64,000 bases of DNA, taken from Ctena decussata (Eukaryota; Mollusca; Bivalvia; Lucinida; Lucinidae). Where the stretch lies: contig OZ022500.1 of assembly GCA_963989385.1 (NCBI GenBank), positions 23,388,460-23,452,459 on the forward strand, given 5' to 3'. The translations under genes were made by a program, and so were the position numbers. Below the pieces are notes generated by a model. That model was not told the DNA's origin. It was given only the letters and a program-made list of their open reading frames with translations, and did not search any database. Every line of letters begins with the position of its first letter. Position 1 is the stretch's first letter. Below are positions 55,607-64,000 of this stretch, in pieces.

Positions 55607-58110
55607 CTATAAAACGGGAGTTTAGCCTCTCTTGACTGACCCCAAATTTTTTATTCAGTCTTCAAAAAATTCTGCCACAGATTATTCATCGAACACACTC
55701 ACAGAAATCTAGATCCGTCTTATAAGACGGATCTAGATTTTGGCATTGTTTTCGAAGAGAAAAAAACTCTGTTTTATAACCGAAAAAATACGATATTTGA
55801 ATGTTTGATCACGCTGAATATCTCATATTTACGGTCCTAGAAATCAAAACATGGTTGGGCTGTAGAAATCAAAATTGTATGTAGGCTATCATCAAAGACC
55901 CTAACCTGTCAGCATGAATGCACAGGCTAGTTTTGACCTTCACTATGCACATTAACTAGTGTATGGCGTTTGCTTTTTACGTGTATTTGGCGATCCTTAA
56001 CTCTTTTAACTGGTCAAGACAGCGCTTGATGTTAATTTCTTCTGTTGGCGACATAGTTTCTCAGAGATTCCATCGATAATTTGTGTTTGATAAATAGTGG
56101 ATGAATCCGAGTTGACATCTTCACTCTGCATTGCTCTTCACCCGTGTAATAAGCCTGGGCACTGGACAATGAACATATTGTCATATACACTTTGTGAAGG
56201 CATAAAGTAGCCTCCTTAAATGTGCAGTCAAGATTGTGACGTCATTGCTTGCCCAGCCATCTAAATTTTGTAGAAAACTAAAGCAAACAGCGACGACCTT
56301 AATCAAACTGCGCATTCGCAGTTTGATCTTGGCTGCCGCTGTTCGCATAAGCAAATTATTGGTTTTCCCGCGCAAATATTGTAATATGCAATCATTTCCA
56401 CCGAAAGCATACGATAAGAATGAAAGCAGCCGATAAGAATCATGATTGCAGATTTTTATCATCATGGGGTTATAATTTCATTCCCTTCTCAAAAGGACAG
56501 ACTGTTGAAAAACCACATTGTTTTGACAGTGATGAACAAGAATATGAAAAAAAAAATCTGTCATGCTATGAGTTCCAGATTGGAAACTTGTTCGGGTAAC
56601 CAGTAAAGATACCCTTCTTTGGGAAATCGAAACGAAATACATTATCTTCCATGCATGTATACATATAAAGTATTTATTAAATGCTAAAGGTGATGATAAG
56701 GTTGTAATGAATGACCTGTTTTAATGACTGGCAAGTTTCAGTGATATTTAAAAATCCTGTCAATATCACTTTTTTGCAGAGGTACAATACACTGAGCTAT
56801 TTACATTTCTGTAGATGCAGAATAATTTTGCCGTTCTACGTTTGAAGGGCTTTAAGGGTGCGTTTTTGGTGGCAGCCCCATTTGATGCATTTTTCTCAGT
56901 AGTTTTTACACTGTAACTGTCTGAAAAATTTACTATTAGATGAAGTTTTCCGACCCATTTTCTATCCGGATGTGACATTCGGTCTGACTGGCTGATTGTT
57001 TGGTCTTTAACGTTTCCAGGTGCCATAGGCACGTGGAGGCTTCGCCGTTTTTGACATTCAGTATGTAAAACTTCTGTTCATATTATAAAGATGTACAGGT
57101 AACAAGCAAGTGCATGTTAAAGACTGACCATAGCATGTTATACTCATGACATTCCAGCATTATTTCAGCCAGTCTGGAAAGGAATGGCTTGGGTTTCATG
57201 TCAAATGTTTTAAAATAAAGTGACCAGGGCCTAAACAGTTCCAGAAAATAGGTTGTCATAATTTTAATATCAAATACTGCAAAGACATTAGGTTTACTTT
57301 AACCCGCGGAAACACATGGAATTTTGGAAAGGTCACCGAAATAAACACCTTTAACAAAGTATGATCAAATCTGGTTCTTTTATTAATTATTATTTTTTTG
57401 ATAACCTGAATAGTTAGAAGGTCACAAAATCACAAGCCTTAAATGAAATCCTGACTCTTACGTGTAATGGAATTTTGACACTGCGCTATTAGGGCCTAGG
57501 GGCTTGAGTAATCTTGGTTTGGGTAAAAGAAAAAGATTGCAAATACATATAGACTGCAGGCCTACGTATATACAATCTGTATTCTTTTACCCAATTGAAT
57601 ATAATTCAAGCCTGTGGTTAGGGTAACTGAAAGTGGTCAATCTGGGCTACGTCTTCTGCTTATACTAGATAGCGAAGTCAAGTGAATCCAAGCTAAAGAC
57701 AGTACTTGAGCTTTACCTAACTCAAATAATCATAAAAATAATCATGATAATAACAATAAAACGCATTAGAAACTACTAGCATCTAATGTCGTTTGAATGG
57801 TTACGGAAGCTGCTTTGAGTCTTCCTACTTCCGACTTTCACATGCCGTAAGGTACCATATGTTCGTAGTGCGCCTCATATCTGTTCTGTCAGAATGCTCT
57901 AGAATCGGAGAGATGTATCTTTGACAGATTTGTACTTTCAATCCAATTAAAGCTAAGACAATTTATTTTCAGCAAGATTGGTAATCGTAATTACTACAAA
58001 AATTTGGACAGAACTGCTTTAGCACTCTGGTGTTGACCTATATCAGAAGGAATAGTCTGATCTGAGTCAGAACTGCTTTCCATTCCGCCAGCATTTGATT
58101 GTAAAATTAA
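55607..58110. other. unassigned sequence with small hairpins
   Basis: The hairpin AATCAAACTGCG / CGCAGTTTGATC is at 56300-56327. A palindromic pair of GGGTAAAAGAA and TTCTTTTACCC lies at 57526-57592. Around 57000-57050, GGTCTTTAACGTTTCCAGG is SINE-body-like. The minus ORF at 56766-57032 overlaps that block and is not called. Confidence 0.4.
55705..55740. repeat. 36-bp perfect palindrome
   Basis: AAATCTAGATCCGTCTTA is followed directly by its exact complement, with no spacer. It may be the core of a tiny MITE or a cruciform-prone site. Confidence 0.95.
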
Positions 58111-58114
58111 CTTT

Positions 58115-58330
58115 ATTTTGTTGAACGGATACATTTTCAGGGAAGCAACTCTGTCATTCTCATGTTCGCCTCCTTTCTCAATGGGATCAACTTTTAAAGA
58201 CAAAAGGGGCATATTCATTCCTTTTAGGCGAGTAGACCCATATTGGATGACTTTCTCAGTTAAGGAAGAAAATAGATTAACAAAAGGCAATTTTCCATTC
58301 GTATAAATGGTGAAAAAGTATGGTACCATA
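58115..58330. mobile_element. degraded M3-family MITE
   Basis: GGGAAGCAACTCTGTCATTC, CTCCTTTCTCAATGGGATCA and ACTTTTAAAGACA follow the M3 pattern of 62771-62959. The second half is not well conserved. Confidence 0.5.
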
Positions 58331-58734
58331 AATAGTAGTTTAATTACATAAATTTGTTAACTTGTTCTATGCTTAGGGTCATCACGGTGTTCATTGGCTC
58401 CTTTCTACACTGACTAATAGTTTAATTCAATTGTTTAATGCTTTTAGAGAAGGCTCGTTCAATTTTAATAACGTCGGAATAATTGAGTTGTTGGAATTAT
58501 TTTAATAGGCCACGTTCGATTTTCAACGACAGAGACCCATTTTCTGTGAAATGTTTGCCCAGATAAATCCGAACAAGACGATGATAAATATAGAACAAAC
58601 GTGAATTTTACACAGATTTAACTTGAGCTGATAGAAATTAGCATCAAGATAATCTCAAAAACATATATTGTTGCACAAAAGATATTCTTAATTTTTCGTA
58701 TTTTTTTCACATGAAATCTACATCACGCTCTTGA

Positions 58735-58925
58735 ATGATATTTAAAATGAAACCGGGAAGCAGATCTGTTATTATGTTCTTAAGGTTTATGGGTACATTT
58801 TCAATAAAATATGTCAATTTCATTTTTGCCTCCAATCTCAATGGGAACAAATTCTTAAAGGAAAGAATTTGTACGTGTAGACGCTTTTATTCACTACTAT
58901 ATAAAGAAGGCCTGGGCTTGCGCGC
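58735..58925. mobile_element. degraded M3-family MITE
   Basis: ACCGGGAAGCAGATCTGTTA, TCTCAATGGGAACAAATTCT and TAAAGGAAAGAATTTG match the M3 left half. Confidence 0.45.
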
Positions 58926-59665
58926 TTTTTAATGACCTTGTTATGTCATAACCTATGTGAATGGGCTATAGTATGACCGGACATCATTGAGAATTGCATT
59001 TTTCATAGTTGGCTTGCCCTAGCATTTCAGTAAACCATTTGCATAGTGGACTTTTAAGAAAGGAATGTAATAAATAATTTCAAGTTATAATATTTCGGTT
59101 TACCAGTATTTTCAATATTTGTGTCAATTTGTACGACCAAGGGGTCTAAAATCGCAAAATAAGATACGTTTCAAGAACGTTTCAAACGTATAGGTCTTAT
59201 TCAAGACATTACGACTTCAAGCTAACACATTCTGGTTTGTGCTGAATATTATTAAACAATATCATATCTATCAATGTTGTTGTGCGTCATAAAATAATTA
59301 TGTGTTTGTGTTGGTAAACATATTTACACAGATTTCTTTCTGAATCCATTTGTATAAACGTATGTTCTGTTTACCACTGCTTGTAAAAATATGTATGATG
59401 TTTATACAAATAAATAAAGTTTGAAATCAAGCAAACACGAAATCACAAAAGTTTTGCCCTTTCAGCAAATGACATACCCATTTACATTTAATAATACCTC
59501 GCCCACCCCTATTTTCTGAAATATCAAACAACAACCCGACTGACATATGGACCCTTTACATATTTGTTTATCGGAAATATTTGACAGGCATGTTATAACA
59601 ATATAGAATTCATATCGACCTTTATCATTGATCTGTATTGTGTAATTTGTTCTCGTCTATTTCAG
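58926..59665. other. unassigned; presumed intron of the SEA-like gene
   Basis: AT-rich, with no repeat or ORF that I recognise. It ends in the pyrimidine-rich TTTGTTCTCGTCTATTTCAG acceptor. Confidence 0.4.
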
Positions 59666-59707
59666 ATGGATCGTCACCGTCCGTATCACAGAGCAAATCA
59701 GATCCTG
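59666..59707 (+). CDS. putative internal exon: Ser-rich linker before a SEA-like domain
   Basis: A 42-base exon lies between a strong acceptor (TTCTCGTCTATTTCAG, ends 59665) and a donor GTGAGT at 59708. Entered after two bases and left after one (phase 1-1), it reads GSSPSVSQSKSDP, a small Ser/Pro/Lys-rich segment typical of extracellular linkers. Its final G joins TG of the exon at 61079 to make a Val codon without breaking either frame. The two-exon match in phase is the main support. On its own the exon is too short to be convincing. Confidence 0.45.
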
Positions 59708-59772
59708 GTGAGTAGTATTTCAGTACTAAATATAACTTCCTTCAAATCTTTAACATTGCTATTTCTGTCCTA

Positions 59773-60388
59773 CAGGTCGTTTGTGAAAAAGTGGAGGGCA
59801 AAAAATTGATTTAATTTCTTTGTTACTGAATAAATTTTCATGAAACTTTGCATACATGAATTTATTACCCTTACAAACTCAGGCAAGGAAATTTAGAATT
59901 TTCTTGACTCATGCTTACATGGGAGGTAACCATAAGGGTACAACAGCCATTTTTGCTTCTATAGTTACTATACTAATACTTTTATCATTCACAAATTACC
60001 AGGTGGTCTGAATTGTGTTCAGTCATTACTGTGTACCAGGTAAACAAGCGGCTTTTGCAATAATGGGCCAATCGCTTGAAAAGGAATTTCGTATATGTCT
60101 CTCCTTAATAGGGAGGAAATGCCCATATATGGGATGCATATTAAAATAGTCTGTACAAAGCTGGCTGTTCCGAAAACTGTACCAATCAAGCGTGCGCTCG
60201 CTTAGGTTAGAGACATTTTAACATGTAGTTGAACTGACACTTTTTTATTTACTAGTCAGAAAATTCTGAAATTCCTTGCCTGAGTTCGTATGGATAACAA
60301 ATTAAGTATGCAAAGTTTCATGAAAATTTACTAAGTAGTAAAGAAATTAAACCATTGTTTTGACCTCCACGTTTGCACAAACGACCTT
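59773..60388. mobile_element. 616-bp long-TIR element with TA duplication, copy 2
   Basis: Same family as 35978-36642: AGGTCGTTTGTGAAAAAG, then GTGGAGGGCAAAAAATTG, inverted at the right end as CAAACGACCT. TA lies at 59771-59772 and 60389-60390. It sits in the putative intron between the exons at 59666 and 61079. Confidence 0.82.
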
Positions 60389-60390
60389 TA

Positions 60391-61078
60391 CACCTGTACA
60401 AAGACTTGTAAATTGTCTTGTGGTTGTGTTCACAACTTGTTTATCGGTAATCATTCAGTGCCACAGAATTATAATTATCTTTTTGGTCGATGATGGCGTT
60501 GCATTTTGCACAATTACTGTGCCATCGGTAGTAATCGGCAACTCTGTTCATTGGATGAGGGCAGGCAGCTCTGCCGTTACCCTACTATTTGGACATCTTT
60601 TGTGTGATTACGATTTTTACATGTTAGAAAAATTGCCTCCATCCTAAGTCTGTTTAAAAGATGCTACATAAATGGCGCCAAAGCCTTTCATGATTTTACA
60701 TTTCTTTGATGAAATACAGCAACATACTACCCGTACAATTCGTGAACGATGGCCACCAACAGTACCGAGGATCATTGTTTCAAGATAGTATATCACGGTG
60801 ACGCTAGCCGAAAAAAACATTGAAATCAACACTCTGATCAAACATGAAAAGAAAAAAACGTCAACTGATGCTACTTTCAACATAAAAATTTGTCGTAAAG
60901 TTGTCACTGTTTGTATTTCTTTTTGTCATGCAATAACATGGGACGATGAGCTCTCGTGCTTGAACCTACGATTACTGTTAGACTAAAGACCTTGTTATAG
61001 ATATCTAAATGTTTATGTGAGTTTCACGAAATGTTATTTCAGAATGTTTTAACTTTGTTTGTTCTCTCTTCTTTGCAG
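60391..61078. other. presumed intron sequence
   Basis: ORFs of 62-95 codons on both strands lack recognised motifs. It ends with the acceptor tract TTTGTTCTCTCTTCTTTGCAG. Confidence 0.4.
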
Positions 61079-61209
61079 TGTTATTCAGTACGAAGGAAGT
61101 GGAGGGTAGTTTTAGAATTATCCAGGGGCCTTTTTCTATATATAAACCAGAGTATAGTGTGAAATCTTCAAGTTCATTTTCTATTTTCTCATCGTCTTTC
61201 ACATATCAG
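61079..61209 (+). CDS. putative internal exon: start of a SEA-like domain
   Basis: A 131-base exon lies between GTTCTCTCTTCTTTGCAG and GTAAGT. Only the frame entered after two bases is open; the other two have stops. It gives 43 residues: STKEVEGSFRIIQGPFSIY, then a Ser-rich run and IFSSSFTYQ. GSFRI near the start, followed by an F...F...Q spacing, resembles the first strand and helix of SEA domains, which are found in membrane-bound mucin-like and protease ectodomains. With the Ser-rich exon upstream, this suggests an extracellular or single-pass protein. The rest of the domain should lie beyond 61209, but I could not find the next exon. Confidence 0.5.
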
Positions 61210-61258
61210 GTAAGTCTTCACTCCAGCATCTTTTTGTGTTTGTGTGTTTAAGGGTAGG

Positions 61259-61447
61259 GACGAGTCTGGTAAATTCGGACAGCAGGTTAATTCGGACAGT
61301 GACATTGTTTCCTTTATATGTCAGTTGTTTGGAATTAAAACATAATTAACTGGGCAAACAGTGTCAATCCAGATGAGACGGCTCATTTACTGTTTGCAAT
61401 GGTATGTTCGAATTTACCCGCTGTCCGAAGTTACCCGACTCTACACT
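61259..61447. mobile_element. palindromic MITE, family M2, copy 3 (opposite orientation)
   Basis: GAGTCTGGTAAATTCGGACA and AAATTCGAACATACC-type ends, with a GACGGCTCATTTACTG centre that has lost part of the central stem. AAGGGTA occurs on both sides (about 61251 and 61449) and may be the target duplication. Confidence 0.75.
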
Positions 61448-61449
61448 GA

Positions 61450-61600
61450 AGGGTACAGTTTTGAGAAAGCAGACCTGTCATTTTCATTTTCGCCTTCATT
61501 CTCGATGGGCTCAGCTCTCAAAGAAAAGAAATTTCTCCTAGAGGGGCAATTCTTCCCTTTACGAACAGATCTTGTTTTGAAGATTTTCAAGCGAAGAACA
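61450..61600. mobile_element. M3-family MITE fragment
   Basis: TCTCGATGGGCTCAGCTCTC, AAAGAAAAG and TTTCTCCTAGAGGGGCAATT follow the M3 left half and centre. A 104-codon ORF here crosses both MITEs and is not a gene. Confidence 0.5.
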
Positions 61601-61911
61601 CAGGGCATCACAAACGCTATCTCCCTTAGTAAAATGGTGAAAAAAAAGAAAACTAAAAAAAAAACATGTAGTTAATCGGGGAAAGGAACGGCAACAATAC
61701 CATTTACAGCCTTATAGAAGAGACATAGACAGACCACATCTCGCCCCTCTGCAAAGGTCTGCTACCAAAATGCTGCATTAATGAGGCGATGCACTTTTTT
61801 GGCGTTAGCTGCACGCCGCTTTACTTTAACTTCTCTGTTTAACTGACCTTCTCTTTAGTATGGCAGCCCAGTACTTCTGAAGTTATTTCAGCTAGGAAGA
61901 CCATTTATTAA
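61601..61911. other. unassigned sequence
   Basis: Nothing is supported; it includes an A-rich run at 61637-61665. Confidence 0.35.
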
Positions 61912-61919
61912 ACTTTGTC

Positions 61920-62135
61920 ACGGGCTTCCGTGGCCTAATGGAAAAGAGCGCTGACTCTTAAACATAAGGTCTCTCACCGCTGTTTGTTTAAGCCTCGGCG
62001 GCGCATATGTGAGAAAGCCAAGTTCTGCTTCAGGTGGGTTTCCCACGGGAGCTCCCGGTTTCGCCCAGTTCTGCTTAACGATCGGCTCGAAATAAATGAA
62101 ACCCTCTTAAAAGGGCCGTAAAACCCTTAAAAAAG
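61920..62135 (+). mobile_element. tRNA-derived SINE, family C, with 8-bp duplication
   Basis: The head CTTCCGTGGCCTAATGGAAA has an A-box-like core. The B-box region (GTTTAAGCCTCGG) is degraded. The body includes GGTGGGTTTCCCACGGGAGC and CGGCTCGAAATAAATGAAAC, and the tail is A-rich. ACTTTGTC is duplicated at 61912-61919 and 62136-62143. It is unrelated to families A and B. Confidence 0.75.
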
Positions 62136-62143
62136 ACTTTGTC

Positions 62144-62770
62144 GGGCATTGCTGTTAAGTTGTAGTGGGTTACAGATATATAAAAGCTTGATAGGTCACC
62201 CATCGAAAAATGTTGGCTGTCACTAAAATGGCAAATAAAAACAAAACTAAAACAGCTTTTCCTTCAGAAAAAAATACTTAAGTTCCATTTGGAACATTCT
62301 TAGGAACTTGATTCACAGCATTTTGAAAATCATTCAAATCTTAAGTGAAATTTGTCGAATGTGTGTTTCCTGAATAGGAGGTATTCTAAAATACATGCTG
62401 ACATACATTTAATTGTTTAGTCCTAACGCTCGAGTGTATAATTTCTGACTGCCTCCTTCCCATTTACATCCTCTGGATCCAACCTCAATTACGGATACGT
62501 CTTGAACGCAAGAATTCGCTTTCCCTGTAAAATTATCTTGAATAACTGTTCTTAATTGAAACTAAGCTTCTGTAACGAATACCTTGCTTTTTTCACCAGC
62601 CTGTGATTGTTTGATGGATTGCGTTAAGTGATGATTACCCTATTTTTATGATAGGTTTTGGCACAAACCTCACAACACGATAATTACCGATGTTTACTAT
62701 GATAAATTGATGCAATCCGTGCGTGCCTTGAGGTGCATTGGTACTCTAACGTTTATTTCGGTATCATTAC
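62144..62770. other. unassigned sequence
   Basis: No gene or repeat that I can name. Further exons of the SEA-like gene were looked for without success. Confidence 0.35.
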
Positions 62771-62959
62771 AAGGGGAATAATTCTGTAACTTCCTGTTTG
62801 CCTTCCTGGACAACAAAGCCCTTCGTAAATGGGATTACTCTTAAAAGAAAAATGCTCAAAATTGCTCCTAGAGGAGCAATTTTGAGCATTTGTTCCTTTA
62901 AGAGTTGACCCCTATTGAGAAGGGAGGCCAAAATAGCTACGATTGAGTTGCTTCCCTTT
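62771..62959. mobile_element. palindromic MITE, family M3, best copy
   Basis: The ends AAGGGGAATAATTC and GAGTTGCTTCCCTT are imperfectly inverted. ACTCTTAAAAG and CTTTAAGAGT follow inside. The centre is an 18+2+18 perfect hairpin at 62852-62889 (ATGCTCAAAATTGCTCCT and complement). Fragments of this family are scattered at about 7700, 20740, 22700, 53900, 58150, 58830, 61500 and 63410. Confidence 0.8.
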
Positions 62960-63587
62960 ATTGAGTACCTATACAAATTTAGTTCCATATTTTCCCCAAA
63001 ATATTTAAACATTTATGTTTGTGAAAACAGTGTAGACCAAAATCACCTTATACGGTCCTTTGAAGCAAATTGATCAGATCTGCACATGTAACCAGCAGCT
63101 CATACACATATCTATGGCTGACTAAATGGGAGGAGGTGGGGGTAAATTTCGGAAATGGAAGAGGTCATTAATGGAATTTTTGAGGTGACCGAATATGTTC
63201 GGTATTTGGTATGTTATGGTTAGGTAATAGGAGATATTCTTGAAGCATCTTTTTGCGTGGATTGTTTCCATCATCGAACGTTAATTACTACAAAAGAACA
63301 CGCGAAAGAATACCTTAAGGCCAAATATTCGTTATTGTGCAAAGGTAGATCCCCAAAATTTTCCTCATTTTATCTAACGAGGAACAGTTGTTGCTTTCCT
63401 GGGGATCAAAGCCCAATCTAAAATGGGTTCACTCTTACAGTAATGAATTTGAAGCTAGAATTGATCCCAAATGAGAATGCGGGCAGATGATTCACAATGG
63501 TCTTTTTCCTTTATTATGAGACATGGCGTGACAGCCCTGGAATGAACGTTTTTAAAATCAGATTGCAAACTGTCCACTAATCGCACA
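62960..63587. other. unassigned; M3 fragment near 63405-63475
   Basis: GGGATCAAAGCCC, GGGTTCACTCTTAC and GATCCCAAATGAGAATG recall M3. No gene is seen. Confidence 0.4.
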
Positions 63588-63682
63588 TGGCACACAACTT
63601 TGAATCAACATTGAATCAACCTTGATTCAACGTCATGACGTTGAAACAAGGTTGATTCAAGGTTGATTAATGGTTGTGTGCC
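63588..63682. mobile_element. ~95-bp palindromic MITE of GTTGATTCAA repeats
   Basis: CACACAAC and GTTGTGTG form the ends. Inside, TTGAATCAACCTTGATTC and its inverted partner flank a CGTCATGACG centre. GTTGATTCAA-rich elements with CAGCAGGCACA-type ends are widespread in animals; I recall the pattern but not its class. Confidence 0.75.
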
Positions 63683-63805
63683 TGCTGGGATGCCTATTGG
63701 TTTCTTGCGACACGCCTTTTCGAAGGCTCCCAAAGAGCTTGTTCAAAGGCTGTTGTCCGTCATCTGTCAACATTCTCAAACAGCATTGCCTTCAAGGCCG
63801 TTTGT

Positions 63806-64000
63806 AGGTATTGGACCTGGTATGAAAATAGCCGGTTGTGGACCTCCATTCAAATTCTATAAAATTGCATGGTTTCTATTGCTTATCGTCTGTGCAAATC
63901 GGTACAAACAGAAGTAATACGTTTCTTCTTAGTGAATTCTCAGAATAACATGATTTCTGACACACGTTATATTGCTTCAATAATATATGAAATAGTTTTA
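63806..64000. mobile_element. fragment of the 885-bp TIR family, cut by the window edge
   Basis: GGACCTGGTATGAAAATAG, ATTGCATGGTTTCT and AACATGATTTCTGACA follow the order seen at 19396-19545. The remainder would lie past the window end. Confidence 0.6.

Noticed and set aside
55256..55612. 118-codon Leu/Ser-rich ORF
   Set aside because: It mainly translates the (CT)n and (CTA)n tracts.
56766..57032. 88-codon minus-strand ORF as a protein
   Set aside because: Its beginning overlaps a SINE-body-like block (GGTCTTTAACGTTTCCAGG region), and no domain is recognisable.

Overview
This window looks like intergenic or intronic DNA from a bivalve mollusc, most likely a heterodont (venerid or dreissenid type). 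The composition is AT-rich and eukaryotic, with no dense ORFs, operons or bacterial signals. Many repeats are of kinds I associate with bivalve genomes: a palindromic element with GAGCCGCGACACGAG ends, arrays built on TCAAGGTCAC and GTGACCTAGTTTTTGAC, and tRNA-derived SINEs. The lineage rests on my recognition of these repeats, not on a search. No complete gene is visible. The best coding evidence is two phase-compatible exons on the + strand (59666-59707 and 61079-61209), which encode a Ser-rich linker followed by what looks like the start of a SEA domain. A weaker unrecognised terminal exon lies at 42758-43057, with weaker ones at 16544-16829 and 28239-28320.

Layout. 1-7230: two inverted ~800-bp arms (100-900 and 6430-7227) enclose three different tandem arrays (units ~157, ~160 and ~150 bp) and a SINE with target-site duplication. 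8000-22100: palindromic MITEs of three families, a pogo-like MITE, a 5'-truncated SINE, a 0.9-kb TIR element, a dispersed family called 'F' here, and a 218-bp hAT-type MITE with a perfect 8-bp duplication inside an ORF remnant. 22100-29900: mostly unique AT-rich DNA. 29900-31000: palindromes. 31870-34870: a composite repeat with 17 monomers of ~145 bp that show a five-monomer higher-order period. 35000-36650: two TIR elements with TA duplications. 37200-40830: two SINEs and the first copy of a 1.6-2.4 kb segmental duplication. 41170-41850: a head-to-tail ~380-bp repeat carrying a type I hammerhead ribozyme, resembling an animal retrozyme or a Penelope-type terminal repeat. 44014-44799: four units of a 196-bp satellite. 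45379-46256: a TIR-bounded tandem-repeat carrier. 47128-48756: second copy of the segmental duplication. 51235-51992: a 758-bp inverted-repeat element made almost entirely of GAAAAGACG and its complement. 53800-55740: microsatellites and a 36-bp perfect palindrome. 59600-64000: the putative SEA-domain gene fragment, with further MITEs and a SINE.

The most unusual items are the hammerhead ribozyme in a tandem repeat (intact core in the first unit, core deleted in the second), the 758-bp low-complexity element with precise ends, and the segmental duplication whose copies have gathered different transposons since they split. All calls come from reading the sequence. Similarity levels are by eye, and repeat names are descriptive unless stated.
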